From assembly GCA_002633005.1 (NCBI GenBank), contig NMRA01000012.1, positions 1,925,992 to 1,989,991 of the forward strand: DNA of 64,000 bases, given 5' to 3'. Position 1 is the first letter of the stretch; the number at the start of each line of letters is the position of its first letter. Origin of the DNA: Phoronis australis (Eukaryota; Phoronida; Phoronidae). A program made the translations under genes and the position numbers. Below, one piece after another: positions 1-21,961 of the stretch. Under the pieces are notes generated by a model. That model made no database searches and was not told where the DNA came from. It saw nothing but the letters and a program-made list of their open reading frames with translations.

Positions 1-30
1 CCAGATCGCATTTTATTCACTTCATTTTAG

Positions 31-3000
31 GTAAAGGAGTGAATATTTGGGACACATTTAGCCATGCTGGCGGAAAAACTGCTCACGACGATAATGGCGA
101 CGTAGCGTGTGACAGCTATCACAAATACAAGACGGATATCAAAATGCTTAAAGAACTGGGGGTAAATCTATGATATTATTAGTTTTGGTGACCAACGATA
201 GTTGCCGCTGGGAAACCTAGCTAAACCTTTGTTTGCTAAAGTAAATTACACAACTTTTGTAATGTTTCCTGAATTTAGAACACTGTGGTCGAACACTGAA
301 GTTTTATTGTATGAAAAAAATTATTAAATATGTTAAGGAAGAAAGCTATACTTCATTATTTATACATTTTATATTGTGCAAATCATCAAAAAATGATGAC
401 ATTTTGAACATTACTAACCATGCTGTGATCTATTGAAACATGGCTATTTTGGTTGTTAGTTTTGTTCGATTTTCAGAAAGCTTTACCGCCATAAAATGCA
501 CCTCAGAGCGAACAAGTGTTGATCCTCCGTATATTGCATAATGCTGTTAAAGATTTTTTTAAATGCTTTAATAACCTTGTAAACTGACTAAGTAACAAAG
601 GAATGACAAAGTCTACACTGGTAATTTGTTTCACGCAAACGGTTTGCTTGCATGGCACTTCAAGAAACCTAATCTTTTGTAACCGCCAGCTGAATGTGAA
701 TAGAATGGTCTTTTATTCAACAGGTCACCCACTATCGTTTCTCAATCTCCTGGTCCAGGCTGTTACCAAACGGTACATTGAGTGGTGGTATAAATAAAAA
801 AGGAATTGACTACTACAACAAGTTGATAGACGGTCTGACTGCGGTGGGAATCAAGCCGTTCGTTACCTTGTACCACTGGGACCTTCCTCAGCCATTACAA
901 GACAAGTACAATGGGTGGTTAGGAGAAGAGCTGGTCGACATATATGCTGATTATGCCGATCTCTGCTTTAAGACTTATGGAGACAGGGTCAGTCATTCCC
1001 GAATTCAACAATTCTTCCTTAGAATACCTAATGCTCGCAGTGTACCCATGCATAGATCTATTCTACTCGCTCTTCTGCTAAACGAATGAACCAGCGTCAG
1101 AACCGCGTAAAAAGAGATTAGTCTCAAACAGTTTAACACTTCCTTCGTAAAAATCAATGGTGCATGAAGTTGGTGTAAAGAAAGGATTACCACGGGGTAC
1201 TTGGACTGTCATTCACAAAAATTTTAGACGTTAAGACAAAGCTAGAAAGTTTATTTCAAAATATGATGACCATCTTGGGGATGAATTTGATATTGACGGG
1301 AGGCTCAAATAATAATTGTAAAGTTGGTTACGATCGTGCGGGAGGTGAAGTTGGTTGCGATCTGAGACGGGCTGAAACACCGGGTTGGTTGGTTACCTAC
1401 CAGGGGTAACATTAACGACCTAACCTGAGGTGAATTAGGTGAGGATCTGATGGAAGGTGAGAATGATGATGACGACCTGACATGGTGTGGGTGAAATCGA
1501 TGATGACGTGAAAGGAAGTAGTTGTTGACAACTTGGTTATAGTTAACTGACCACCTTACGGAAGGTGAAGTCGATGATGTCCTGACGGGAGGTAAAGTTT
1601 AAGTGACGATTAGACGGAAGTTGAAATTGGTGATAACCTGACGGGAGACGAAGCCTTGATGACGACCTGACGGATGGTGAAATTGGTGATACTCTGTCGG
1701 GAAGTGAAGTTGGTCACTTCTGGTCGGAGGGGAAAGTTGATGATCGGGGAGAACAGAAAAAAATAAATTTTAATCCACGCCACCAGGCTTGTGATCGAGA
1801 CCCCAGTTCAAACTTCTGGGGAGCCAGCACTCGTTTGTGGTTTCAGGTTTAGTCACGTCATTTTCTTCAACAGGTGAAACACTGGTTGACATTCAACGAG
1901 CCTTGGTGCTCAACAGCTCTGGGCTACGGAAATGGTCAACATGCGCCCGGCATAACAAAAGCGGCTACCGGCCCGTACCAAGCAGCACACACTGTCATAC
2001 GGGCGCACGCCAAGGCGTACAGAAACTACGAAGCCAAATATAAAAATAAGCAGAAAGGTTTGTTTGATCATTCCAAAATATATTGATTTCACCGGGACGT
2101 GAAAATAACTTTTAAGACTGTATAATTTCAATGGACCAATTACCAGTTGCAAGCCACATCTGCAGTCAATTTGCAAACTGTCTTGTACACTGAATACGTT
2201 AAATTCATCGACTTTTTACGTGTTCAGGTTTCGTCTCGATCACTCTGAATTCGGACTGGAAAGAACCCAAAGACTGGAATAACGAAAAAGACGTGGAAGC
2301 CGCTGAGATGGCTCAAGAATTCTTTCTTGGTTGGTTTGCCCACCCAATATATGTGGATGGTGACTATCCACAGGTTATGAAAGATCAGGTAATTGTTTGA
2401 ACGAATAATCCGTGTCAAATTGAATTTGTATCCGGTCTCATATTGTTAAAAAACGCCTGCGTCAGCTTTCTAACATCCGGGATATTGTTCTCACGCGATG
2501 CTTTTATTATATTTCATTTAGTCTCGTTAATTCCACTTTCTAAAATCTTTCCTAAATATGAAGATGAACAACACATCACTCGAGAAGTTTTAAGCGAAAA
2601 CGAATAACCGGTCTTAATTTGTTTAAAAGTTTCTGAATCCTTGTTTTTGCCATTTTGTTTGGTTTATCCGATTGTTTGAAATTGAAACTAGGCAAAATTT
2701 AACGAGTTCTCACAAAGTTTTGATTTTCGAAGAACCCGTTGAGGTCATCGGCATTTGATTGGTGGCTATGTTTCAAACGTTTCTGGGGACACCGATTCCT
2801 GTCTGTGGGACTTTTTGTGCTCGAGTAATAAATCATGGTTCGTTTCAATGTATAGCATGCAAACATCGTTCCAATTTCAATTTTAGGTCTCTCGTTTGCC
2901 AAATTCGAATTCAACAAGGTTAAGTTTGTTTTTGTTTCAGGCAAGCTGGTCACCTAAGTTTGCCACGTGGTTCCGTGTGTAAATTGGTTGTTTCAAGAGG

Positions 3001-6000
3001 CTTATCAAAGTATCACGCTATTCATCCCTTAAAGTGCATATCCCGGGGTAAATGAATAAAATAGATTTTCTATGGTCTGGCTTAGTAACTCTCCCCCCCT
3101 CCCCCAGTGTTTTCATTGGCGTCAGTATTGTAGTCGGCAATACATTTTCCAAACGTTTTATTTGAACAAAGAAACAAAAGAGTTTGAAGATTATATTTTA
3201 TCTAGAGTTTCGTTCAAGTTCACTTGCTCGACATTTTGTATAACCGGTTCCCAAAGCCACGGCAACCTCAGGCCCAAGTCCCATAGATTTTTCAGACAGA
3301 CGGTGTTACAATTGGGTCCAGGGAACACAGATCTTGGCACCGCCACCAATTCTTTGTCGTCAAGTTCGTTGCCATCGTTCTCGTTATACAAATCGCACCG
3401 TTAACTTTGAAAGCGCTCGATTTCTTAGTAAAAATCGGAAATGTCCACCATTGTTGGCTAATGATACACTGATAAGCACTGATTATGTCGTCCCGCGCTC
3501 GTATTTGGGAGAATTGAATCATGCAATATGTGCTTTATCTGAAAACAAGCGCCTGGAACATTCCAGAAGTTCAAGTCACGGTCTTCGAAATTTGAACTTG
3601 AGACGTGCCACAGTTTTCATGTACTCCTGTAATTGTCGTGGCGTGTTTTTGTTTGCCTTTCCGCAGGTGAAAAAGCACTGCGACATGGAAGGTCTTAAGA
3701 ACCGTCTTCCAGAGTTTACTGATGAAGAAAAGAAAATGATTAAAGGTAAACATTCTCTCTCTCTCTCTCTCCCTCTCCCTCTCCCTCTCCCTCTCCCTCT
3801 CCCTCTCTCTATTCGTTCACATTGTTTGTGGTGTCGTTATTGATGTATCGATTTTAGTAAAAGTTATGATAAATGATTCGTTTGAAATATTTCTTTTATG
3901 TGGTATTGTGGATTCATTTATATAACTTAGATTTGAACAACCCAATGATGTCAACTTATGCATGCGTATTTTAACTACAAAGGTTTTCTTAAACAATGGT
4001 ATATTGTTGCAAGTACGAAATAATGTTCCAACAGGTTCGTTCGACTTCTTCGGATTGAATTCTTACACCACTCAGTTAATCGCCTACAAGGCCATGGACA
4101 CGACAGCAGACACTGCCAGCTACTGGAACGATCAAGATAACGAGAGTTCTACTGATCCAGACTGGCCCTCGTAAGATTTGTCTGAGTTTTGCTTGTTTTG
4201 AAGTTTGCTATGACGAGGTGTTCCAACTGAGTGTGTAGTATGCAACATACGTGGACGGAAGGGTAGCCATGTCACAGCTATGGTTACTGTATAAGTTCGT
4301 GACATTAATAACTTTGATAATTGCAGCGACTGAATTGCAACGTTCAAACATTAATTGGAAGGGCTGTCGTCACTATGCCGCATTTTCTGAAGTTTGTTTT
4401 TTTTTTTTGACTAGCTTGAAATGCTCTTTGTCACTTATGGCATTCACCCCTACCCAATTGGTAAGGAAATTCAATGCCAGTAGTTGCCAGGGCTGCGCTC
4501 CGTTGACGCAAGACACTCGTGATGCCTTGGCGACAAGAAGTGTTGCCTCAGAAACACTAGCCCATGAGTGAACATTGCAACCTCACCGACTATATAACTT
4601 CAACAGCAGCCATTTTGGCAAGGTTCGCTAGTAAAGTCTAGAGCAAACTCGCAAGCATTCGCCTTTCACTCGCGTGATTTTACGTTGTCTTGTGCGAGTT
4701 TTGTCGCGTCTAAGGAATGCGGCCTTGCATGCTTTTGACTTTCACTGCATGGGCGGCGCAGCACTGAAAAAAATGGGGGAGCTAAAGCCCCCTCAACCCC
4801 CCTGTGGTGCACTGCTAAAGACCATATGCGGCGTAGCACAGAAAAAGTGGGGGCTATAGCCCCCTTAGCCCCCTATGGTGCGCCGCCCATGCACTCAGTT
4901 GTTTTTCGGAGCGATCAACAGGAGAAAGGTGTTGTTCCGTAGACGCACGACCGACTGACTCGCGAAAAAGCGAAATCACGTAAGTCTTCACAAAATATGA
5001 CCATGAATTGCCAGTAAAGCACGTGATCGTAGTAGCTTCACTTGTGTCTTGCGTCGACGGAACGCGCCCCGGGTTTAAATAAAAATCATAGCCAAGGTTT
5101 TGGAATGATCGTTCCGTAGAGATGAAAATTCAACACAGATCAGCTTAAAGTTACGAACACGTCTTAGGTTGTAAGTTGAAGCAGGCAAATGTTCTGCCAT
5201 GTCACTAACGCCTGCATTTTTTAGTTCTGGTTCCTCTTGGTTGTTTGCCGTTCCATGGGGTTTACGAAAGATGTTGAACTGGATTAAAAATCACTACGGA
5301 AATGTCCCCATCTACATCACGGAAAATGGGTTCTCCGACAGAAACTCGAGTATGACCGATGACTTCAGAATCTTCTTCTACAAGTATTACATCAATGAAG
5401 TTCTGAAAGGTAAACAGAAAACTAAACCCCCCATTACCTTCATTAGTTTTGAGTAGTCTTATTCTAGCACAAGTTATTCTTTGATCATGTGATTAGTTGG
5501 GTATATAAACCCATACTCCAGTGGAGATTTTAGTCCAGCGATTAGGTCCCTTGTCCTGGTACGTAGAGTTAGCTTGCGTATTAACTGAATTGCTAATAAA
5601 TAATCAGGGATGCTTACAGAAAAATATGCTCTATCAATTTAATTTGAAAATCTGGTTAGCGAAATGACACAAATCGTACTACGTGCAACGACCTGAGGTC
5701 CTACTGTCTTTTAGTTAAAGAGGTTACAGTGATGCAATGTCCCAATAAGTGAACCAACAGATACGGTACTTGAAAACTGAACGATGAATTATAACACCAC
5801 AGAAGGATTTCAAAATTCGATTAAAGATTGTCATTTAGTTCCACAGCTGATGGTTTTTGGATGGTTTTCTAAAATTGTATAACTAGTCTTCATTATAAGC
5901 ATACAGTTTTTTTTTTGAAGAGGACATGTTCTATGCAGCCCCTGGTTATTCAAGACGTGTTGCATTTTGTCCATTTCTAGCTGTGGTAGCCGACGGTGTG

Positions 6001-6195
6001 AATGTCAAAGGTTACATTGCTTGGTCACTGATGGACAACTTCGAGTGGGCGTCTGGTTATGATGAAAAATTTGGTCTTTACCACGTCGACTACACTGACA
6101 AAGACCGGACCAGAACGCCTAAGAAATCAGCCAAGTTCTTCGCCGAAGTTGTCAAAAACAATGGATTCCCGGCACCCGGTCGAAGACGTAGATGA
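31..6195 (+). CDS. Glycoside hydrolase family 1 beta-glucosidase / lactase-like protein, 5' end missing
   Basis: Retaining beta-glycosidase of family GH1, probably secreted or lysosomal; the substrate cannot be told from sequence. Exons read by splice sites and phase: 31-161, 724-987, 1874-2057, 2228-2388, 3667-3745, 4035-4170, 5225-5409, 5981-6195, about 451 codons, ending at TGA 6193-6195. Family marks in order: YRFSISWSR (exon 2), TLYHWDLPQ (exon 2), the acid/base motif TFNEPW (exon 3), the nucleophile motif YITENGF (exon 7), and the C-terminal [10 protein letters not shown] followed by FGLYHVDY (exon 8). One GH1 domain is about 470 residues, so only the first exon(s), with any signal peptide and the start codon, lie left of the window. 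The protein ends in a short basic tail (PGRRRR) with no membrane segment, unlike tandem-domain lactase-phlorizin hydrolase. Both catalytic glutamates are present and no frame break was seen. Myrosinase-like or klotho-like paralogues of the same fold are alternatives. Confidence 0.94.
1310..1745. repeat. Degenerate minisatellite in a GH1 intron
   Basis: The intron between the second and third visible GH1 exons contains about a dozen diverged units of roughly 30 bp built on GGAGGTGAAGTTGATGAT and GATGACCTGACGG. Units vary in length and sequence, so this is an old tandem array rather than a fresh expansion. It is purine-rich on the + strand. Confidence 0.7.
3753..3811. repeat. (CTCTCC)n / CT microsatellite
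   Basis: A pure pyrimidine run of CT and CCTCTC units begins about 7 bases after the donor of the fifth visible GH1 exon (exon end 3745). No protein role. Confidence 0.95.
4491..5069. mobile_element. MITE-like element with inverted ends, carrying a nested foldback repeat
   Basis: The left end (4491-4519) and right end (5041-5069) are imperfect inverted repeats sharing the core GACGCAAGACAC and reverse complement. Inner arms around 4670 and 4960 are also inverted (both with TCACTCGCG-type sequence). No transposase reading frame is present, so it is non-autonomous. It lies in the intron between GH1 exons ending 4170 and starting 5225. The segment 4568-4690 is repeated at 24842-24965. No clear target duplication was found, so the exact borders are approximate. 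Confidence 0.6.
4746..4893. repeat. Dimeric foldback repeat, copy 1 (ends TGCATGGGCGGCGCA)
   Basis: Perfect 15-bp inverted ends, TGCATGGGCGGCGCA at 4746-4760 and its complement at 4879-4893. The interior consists of two head-to-tail half units, each with its own GGGG(A/G)GCTA..AGCCCC hairpin. Two further copies lie at 24680-24840 and 26116-26240, so this is a dispersed family. Confidence 0.85.
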
Positions 6196-6242
6196 CTGCC
6201 ACTCATGCTGGGCATTTAATGTCTTTTGAATTTGTTATAGTA

Positions 6243-6248
6243 AATAAA
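6243..6248 (+). promoter_or_regulatory. Candidate polyadenylation signal of the GH1 gene
   Basis: AATAAA lies about 48 bases after the GH1 stop codon, a usual distance for an animal 3' end. Confidence 0.6.
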
Positions 6249-7305
6249 TTTACTTATTGACGACTTTTATCGTTAATTTCTTTTCTAGAACTGTTACGCA
6301 GCTCTACATAACTAATAAGCTGTGAAAACTATAGGCTCGTTATTCACCATTGGATCTGCTCACTGCGAGTAAAATCACGACTCAAGATATTTATCTCATG
6401 TTAACAGATTTATTTCTGAGAAACTACGACCAAAATAATCAACTAAACATACAGTAAAGTATACTTCGATCAGTACAATACGTAAATGCCCAACAATCAG
6501 AGAATTACAGATAATGTTTGACAGCCGTGACAGTACATTCTGTTTTGTCGTTGCAGTGGTTGAAGTTCTTCATTATACTCTTATATAAAGCATTAATTAT
6601 TTCTTTTACTAAAAACATTACTTGAAAAGTATTGACTATTTACGGGTCTAGTGAATGTAATCTGAATGACATGTTTACAATATAGGACACGACATAATAA
6701 ATAAACTGAAGATTTAAAGTGTATTTTTAAACGGCATTAGGCCTACTTATACACGGTGCTGTTACAAAGCCGACTCGCCAAAGTAGAATTGAACACAGTA
6801 GAACTACCGTGCGGTGCTACTACCCGAGTAACCAACTACGAATAATACGAATTGTGAGAAACCCTTTAAATGAGGTTGAATGAGTGAAATTCAGTCATTG
6901 CAAGCTTCCGATAACGGATATGAAGACGAAGAGCTCATGCCTTGGCACAACGTTCAGATGCAGTTCTGCTGCTGGGGAAATTGGAATTAAATAATTATCA
7001 AAGTGACAGCTGAAAGTTGCTGTTCATGTATGTAATTTTTCTAGCTATTAGTCCCACGATCACCCATTTCTCCTCAACCGGAACTTGTGTCACATCGGAG
7101 GAATATGTTAACAGTTAATCAATCATTTAGTGAATGAGATCGCCAATAGTTAAAAAACAGCAATAAAGGTTTGTTAAATTCATATTATTTTATCAAAATG
7201 TGATTTTCTTTAGTGCAATGCAATTATTTCAAAGTGAACGTTATTATTTGAGTGAACGTGCCAAATTTCCTATTATACTCAAAACGTACCCAAGAGTGGC
7301 GTAGA
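6249..7305. other. Intergenic, no gene seen
   Basis: AT-rich sequence with no long reading frame, no recognisable domain and no repeat structure that I can define, apart from a TAGGCCTA-type palindrome near 6738. Confidence 0.6.
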
Positions 7306-7310
7306 TGAAG

Positions 7311-9215
7311 CAGTGGCGGATCTACCGTTTTCAGCAAGGGGAGGCTTAGGATTTCCGCCAAGATCGAATCCTAGGCGCGTAGCGCCGAGCGGGGGGAGGT
7401 CGGGAGGGGGGTTTCCCTCCCGTGTAAGATATTTTTTTGTTTTTGTAGCCAAATAGTGAAATTTCCATGCACTCTGGTAAGTTTCTGGCACTTAACATGT
7501 CTCTGGAGTTTTTCTTAAAACCCTTCTCGATTTCGTCACATGAACTTGGCACATAAGTTTCGTGAAACCATATTGTGCACATCTGGGTATGAGTCACGCC
7601 ACCAGAAAAATTTTTTGTTGGAACATCTGCTTACACACACCTTTTTTTAGCATACGAAAAGTTGTATACGAAAAAGTGTGGTGTGTATACAGGGGTTTAG
7701 ACATTTTCCAAATATTCAAGAGCCTAATTAAGGACCACCGACGGGGCGTAAAAACTTGAATATCAGATGATCGCGTAACAGCAGCCTCAAGTTGTTTAAG
7801 AACGAAGACCTGTACTGTTAGTCCGGAAATAAACATGTGTTCTGTCTCGTTACGAGAAAAACTGGCGAACGATGGTGCTCTCAACTCTTGTCTATTATTA
7901 AAAGCGACAATAAATAATTAGGTATCACTTTATTAAGCTGAATCACGTTGACAACAATTGAAAAACGTCAAATCTATCAGGAAACAAATCATCTGAAAAC
8001 AGTTTCACGAAACCAAAACATCCTGTGCACAGTGGTGAAANCCCCAAATAGTAAAGTGCACTTGGAGGCTTTTTCTCTATCTAAAATAACTCTCAAAGAC
8101 ATTGATGCAATTTGGACACCTCCCAAAAATTTACTCACAATTCAATTGACAATAAATGCATTGCTTTTTGACTTGTTGTTTAAACTCACTAACAGGGGAT
8201 CAAAAAAGAATTAAATCAAGGTAAACGCATTGCTATTGGATTTGATTGCTGGGTTCTGATTTACATGTTTATGAATCTATGAAAATGGAATGATTGAGAG
8301 ATGATTTTTTTGACAATAAAAAACTAATTTTGTAAGAAATAACATTGCTTCAATGAACTTAGTTCCAGGCCGACATTGGGAAAATTCGATCTATCATCAT
8401 ATCCCCAAAAATAAAAGTATACTAAACATTTTTGCCTATCTGAAATAAGTCTCATTGGAAATTGAATTTCGGACAGCTCTACAAACTTAGTAGGCCAAAA
8501 CCGGGTCATTACGGCGTTTTCCCGTTGCTCGAGTCCCAACTTGTCCGATCTACGGCCCAACAACAAGTTGGGAAGAGCACCTTGCAGCCATTGTCTTACA
8601 CGACTGATTAACTCTATTCTGGCATTGATGGTTGGAGGGCCAGCTCTCTTTTGTTCGATAATTGCTCTAATTGCACCAATAAGATCGTATTTAGCCTGAC
8701 TGCATGAGCTGTGCCGTAAAAAATAAAAGTTAAGTTTTAACATAATTTGAACATAAACCAATAGCATTTCTGAATTTTTCGTCAATTGCTGATCATGTTT
8801 AGTTTTGAATAGCCACAATCGCCCCGAACCGAAGTTACGACTATCTATTCTTTCCGAACGTACCAAGTCGCTCTGAGTTTGATTGTGGTAACACGTACGG
8901 TCTGTAGCCTGGTAGATAATTGGCCTGCCTGTTGTCACACTAGACAAAAGACTGCTTGGCAGTTAACAAAAAAGCTATTTGCTATCACACGCTCACAACC
9001 CTTTACGTCACATGCGCGCACCCAGCCTAAATTATAGGGAAGCTCGAATTTTTCGAGTGAACCCCCCTCCCAAGTTGGTTTACTTGGGGTTGACACAAGC
9101 TAGTGCGGGTGCCGTTTTTGTTTTGCTGGAGACGCTTTGTTTTTTTTTAATTTTTGGGTCCTGGCTCGAGGGGGGGTTTAAACCCCCTGAACCCCCCCCC
9201 GTAGATCCGCCACTG
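7311..9215. mobile_element. DNA transposon, 1.9 kb, ends CAGTGGCGGATCTAC, 5-bp target duplication TGAAG
   Basis: The ends are perfect 15-bp inverted repeats, CAGTGGCGGATCTAC at 7311-7325 and its complement at 9201-9215, flanked by TGAAG at 7306-7310 and 9216-9220. Just inside both ends are G/C-homopolymer-rich blocks. CAG..CTG termini with a short target duplication are typical of hAT-related elements; a 5-bp duplication would suit the hAT5 group, but this is inference. No recognised transposase was found. One 207-codon reading frame lies inside (8324-8947, minus). A single N is at 8041. Confidence 0.8.
8324..8947 (-). CDS. Unidentified 207-codon reading frame inside the 1.9-kb transposon
   Basis: An uninterrupted minus-strand frame that is long for this AT-rich DNA. 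I do not recognise the protein. It includes a region rich in Ile, Arg and Glu (around residues 90-120, with the stretch RVRQWLQGALPN) but no DDE, BED or THAP signature that I can see. It could be a fragment of a transposase, a captured host exon or a chance frame. Its position wholly inside element ends makes an element or cargo origin most likely. Confidence 0.2.
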   Translation of the reverse strand: MSSVTTGRPIIYQATDRTCYHNQTQSDLVRSERIDSRNFGSGRLWLFKTKHDQQLTKNSEMLLVYVQIMLKLNFYFLRHSSCSQAKYDLIGAIRAIIEQKRAGPPTINARIELISRVRQWLQGALPNLLLGRRSDKLGLEQRENAVMTRFWPTKFVELSEIQFPMRLISDRQKCLVYFYFWGYDDRSNFPNVGLELSSLKQCYFLQN

Positions 9216-9847
9216 TGAAGTAATATCCCACGATTTTGGAAAGTTTGTGCAAACGATGCATTTTATCGGATAGTGGGCTCAGAGCGATGCTCTTAACATA
9301 CTGTACTAAGTATCCAAATTTAGAGGTGTTACCGTTCAAGTTTCACACTCAGGCTCATACGGCTCGCCGTGCACTTCAGTGTTCGTCACCTTCAGACGTA
9401 GGACGAAAAAAACGACTGTTTCAGTCCGCTTTACTTGAAAAGAAAAAGTCACGTTAATACTTGACTATAGCCGCAGAGTTGACACAAACGGCGCGGTGCC
9501 TTACAGTCCTATAGGGCCTAAACACGTAGGCCCTATTGAAAAGGTAAGTGCGTAGTAGGGGCCTACAGGCTCAGTGTAAAATATATAGGCATAGGCCTAC
9601 TGCCGGGTGAACCCCCGTAGGCAACTGACCCGCCATCACTACGAGTGTCTTTACGGAGCCTTTATGGACGAGAGTGAGGTTCACAAGTAAGCCGTAAAGC
9701 CCAGTGTTGCCGTTACCGGACGGACACCAACAATTATTGGGTTGATGAGACCATTCCCTTGTTTGAAGGGCCAGGGTTTTTCTAGACGTTGTCCTCAGGC
9801 CAATCAGTCACCCGCCGCGACGACTCAGTCTGAGCCCGGCGTCTGAA

Positions 9848-9952
9848 CGAGTTCAGTAACGCTAGCATCTCGCTAGAAAAGCGAGATAAAACAAAATTTT
9901 TCGAGATATCACCGTGTACTTTCAATGAGAGCCCATGATTTTGGTTGGCTTC
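9848..9952 (+). repeat. Copy of a GCGAGATC-rich dispersed repeat
   Basis: About 100 bp beginning GTAACGCTAGCATCTCGCT and ending near CCCATGATTTTGG. Related copies are at 40457-40572, 58610-58812 and 63570-63690, with weaker matches at 20205-20280 and 33105-33170. The shared pattern is GTAACGCC, then AAGCAAGATCTCGCGAGATT, then a CGTG..TTTCAATGA block and ACGTGATTTTGG. The rest of 9221-10388 holds TAGGCCTA-type palindromes (around 9500-9600) and no gene. Confidence 0.7.
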
Positions 9953-10388
9953 TATTCTTGCCGCGAGACAGATATTAAACTCAACCCCTCTTGCATGTCT
10001 TTGTCAGGATCACGGTAGATGCGAGCCCAATCCTCCATTAGCAGGAGAATGAACATGATTGGTTGAAGTTGCAAAAAGAGGGTTTAATATCCTAAAATTG
10101 ATAACCCTTGCAGGTGCGCATGGTACTAGAGTCACTAGTGGTTGTCTCCACAAATCCTGAGGACAAATGATACCTTGAAGCATGTTAACCCCATGTTTAA
10201 TTGTAATGTATAGTCATCATGATCCAAACTTATCCAGAAAATTGTATTGACATTTTCTGAATTTGTCACTATGAACAATCAAAAATGATTAAAGGCACTT
10301 GAAGTAATTTGTTATCGTGAATTTTTCAATTGCAACGTTCTGTTCAAATTGTTACCTTTGAAACATTTTAATCGACTAATTAGCACAC

Positions 10389-10630
10389 ATTCCAATACGG
10401 GCCAGTATGGGAATCCCTGGGACGGTGATAGTGACTGCCTAAAGTGTGAAAACAAAGTGCCTGTTTCGAATTATGATCAGACCATTTCACAATGTTTAAT
10501 ATAAATTGTACTTTGGTTGACACAAATATTTACATGTTGGGAGCTTGCATTCGCGTCATTTTGAAGCCGAAAGTTTGATCGCCGAGCGATGACGGGTCGG
10601 CTGTCCCGAGAGTGTGTCCCGTATTGGAAT
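10389..10630. mobile_element. MITE, 242 bp, inverted ends ATTCCAATACGGG
   Basis: ATTCCAATACGGG at 10389-10401 and its exact complement at 10618-10630 bound a short non-coding segment. The same terminal box recurs five times, in both orientations, at 10966-11056. No target duplication is obvious. Confidence 0.65.
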
Positions 10631-10965
10631 CGGCGACAGTAGGCCTTTAAAGTTGGTAGAAAATACGTGGAAACTTAACAGCATACTTTAGCATGGTCTT
10701 TTTATGAGTAGCAATATTCAACTTCGTCTAAAATGTTCTGGTAGAAGCTAAATTTTCAAAATTATTTGCCTTGCACTCCTGCAACTCGTAATAGCCGCCA
10801 TCTTGAATTTAGACTTGGTCAGCCTCGTACAAAGATTGAGGATTTAATAGCAACACGACGTTGTGGGTGTCTGTTTTATATTAAAACTATGAAAGGAAAC
10901 CTCCATTTTATGAAAACATAGCGAATTATAAAGTTTTGTACTCAATTTATCGTTTTAAAGTATTA

Positions 10966-11056
10966 TTCCAATACGGGCCGCCCGTATTGGAATTCCAATA
11001 CGGGAACGGCCCGTATCGGAATATTCCGATTGTGGCCGACTTCCAATACGGGCCGG
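10966..11056. repeat. Array of five TTCCAATACGGG boxes in alternating orientation
   Basis: The 12-mer occurs at 10966-10977 (+), 10981-10992 (-), 10993-11004 (+), 11010-11021 (-, one mismatch) and 11041-11052 (+). Adjacent opposite copies form perfect palindromes, so the segment can fold into hairpins. It lies about 150 bp before the VPS4 start codon. The box matches the ends of the MITE at 10389-10630, so this may be a pile-up of element ends or a promoter array built from them. Confidence 0.85.
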
Positions 11057-11114
11057 AACACGATCACGAAGTTTTCCTGTCTCATAAAGAGACACCTAGT
11101 GGAGAAAAAAGGCA

Positions 11115-11140
11115 GTCATGTGACGTCATTTTCGCCATAT
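11115..11140 (+). promoter_or_regulatory. Candidate VPS4 core promoter motifs (M-box/E-box, CRE, CCAT)
   Basis: GTCATGTGAC (11115-11124) matches the MITF/TFE-type M-box, overlaps a full CRE palindrome TGACGTCA (11121-11128), and is followed by CGCCATATT, close to a YY1-type CCAT motif. The cluster is about 85 bp before the ATG. No TATA box is evident. Motif identity is seen; use in vivo is inference. Confidence 0.4.
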
Positions 11141-11208
11141 TGAATACAAGAGGAAGCTAAACAAATTTGTGCAATTCAGAATTTCAACACCCATGAATTG
11201 TTTAGGAG

Positions 11209-21961
<10,753 letters not shown>

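Noticed and set aside
3334-3843. 169-codon + strand frame spanning a GH1 intron and exon
   Set aside because: It runs through the acceptor at 3666, the true exon and the CT microsatellite. Only 3667-3745 is supported as coding.
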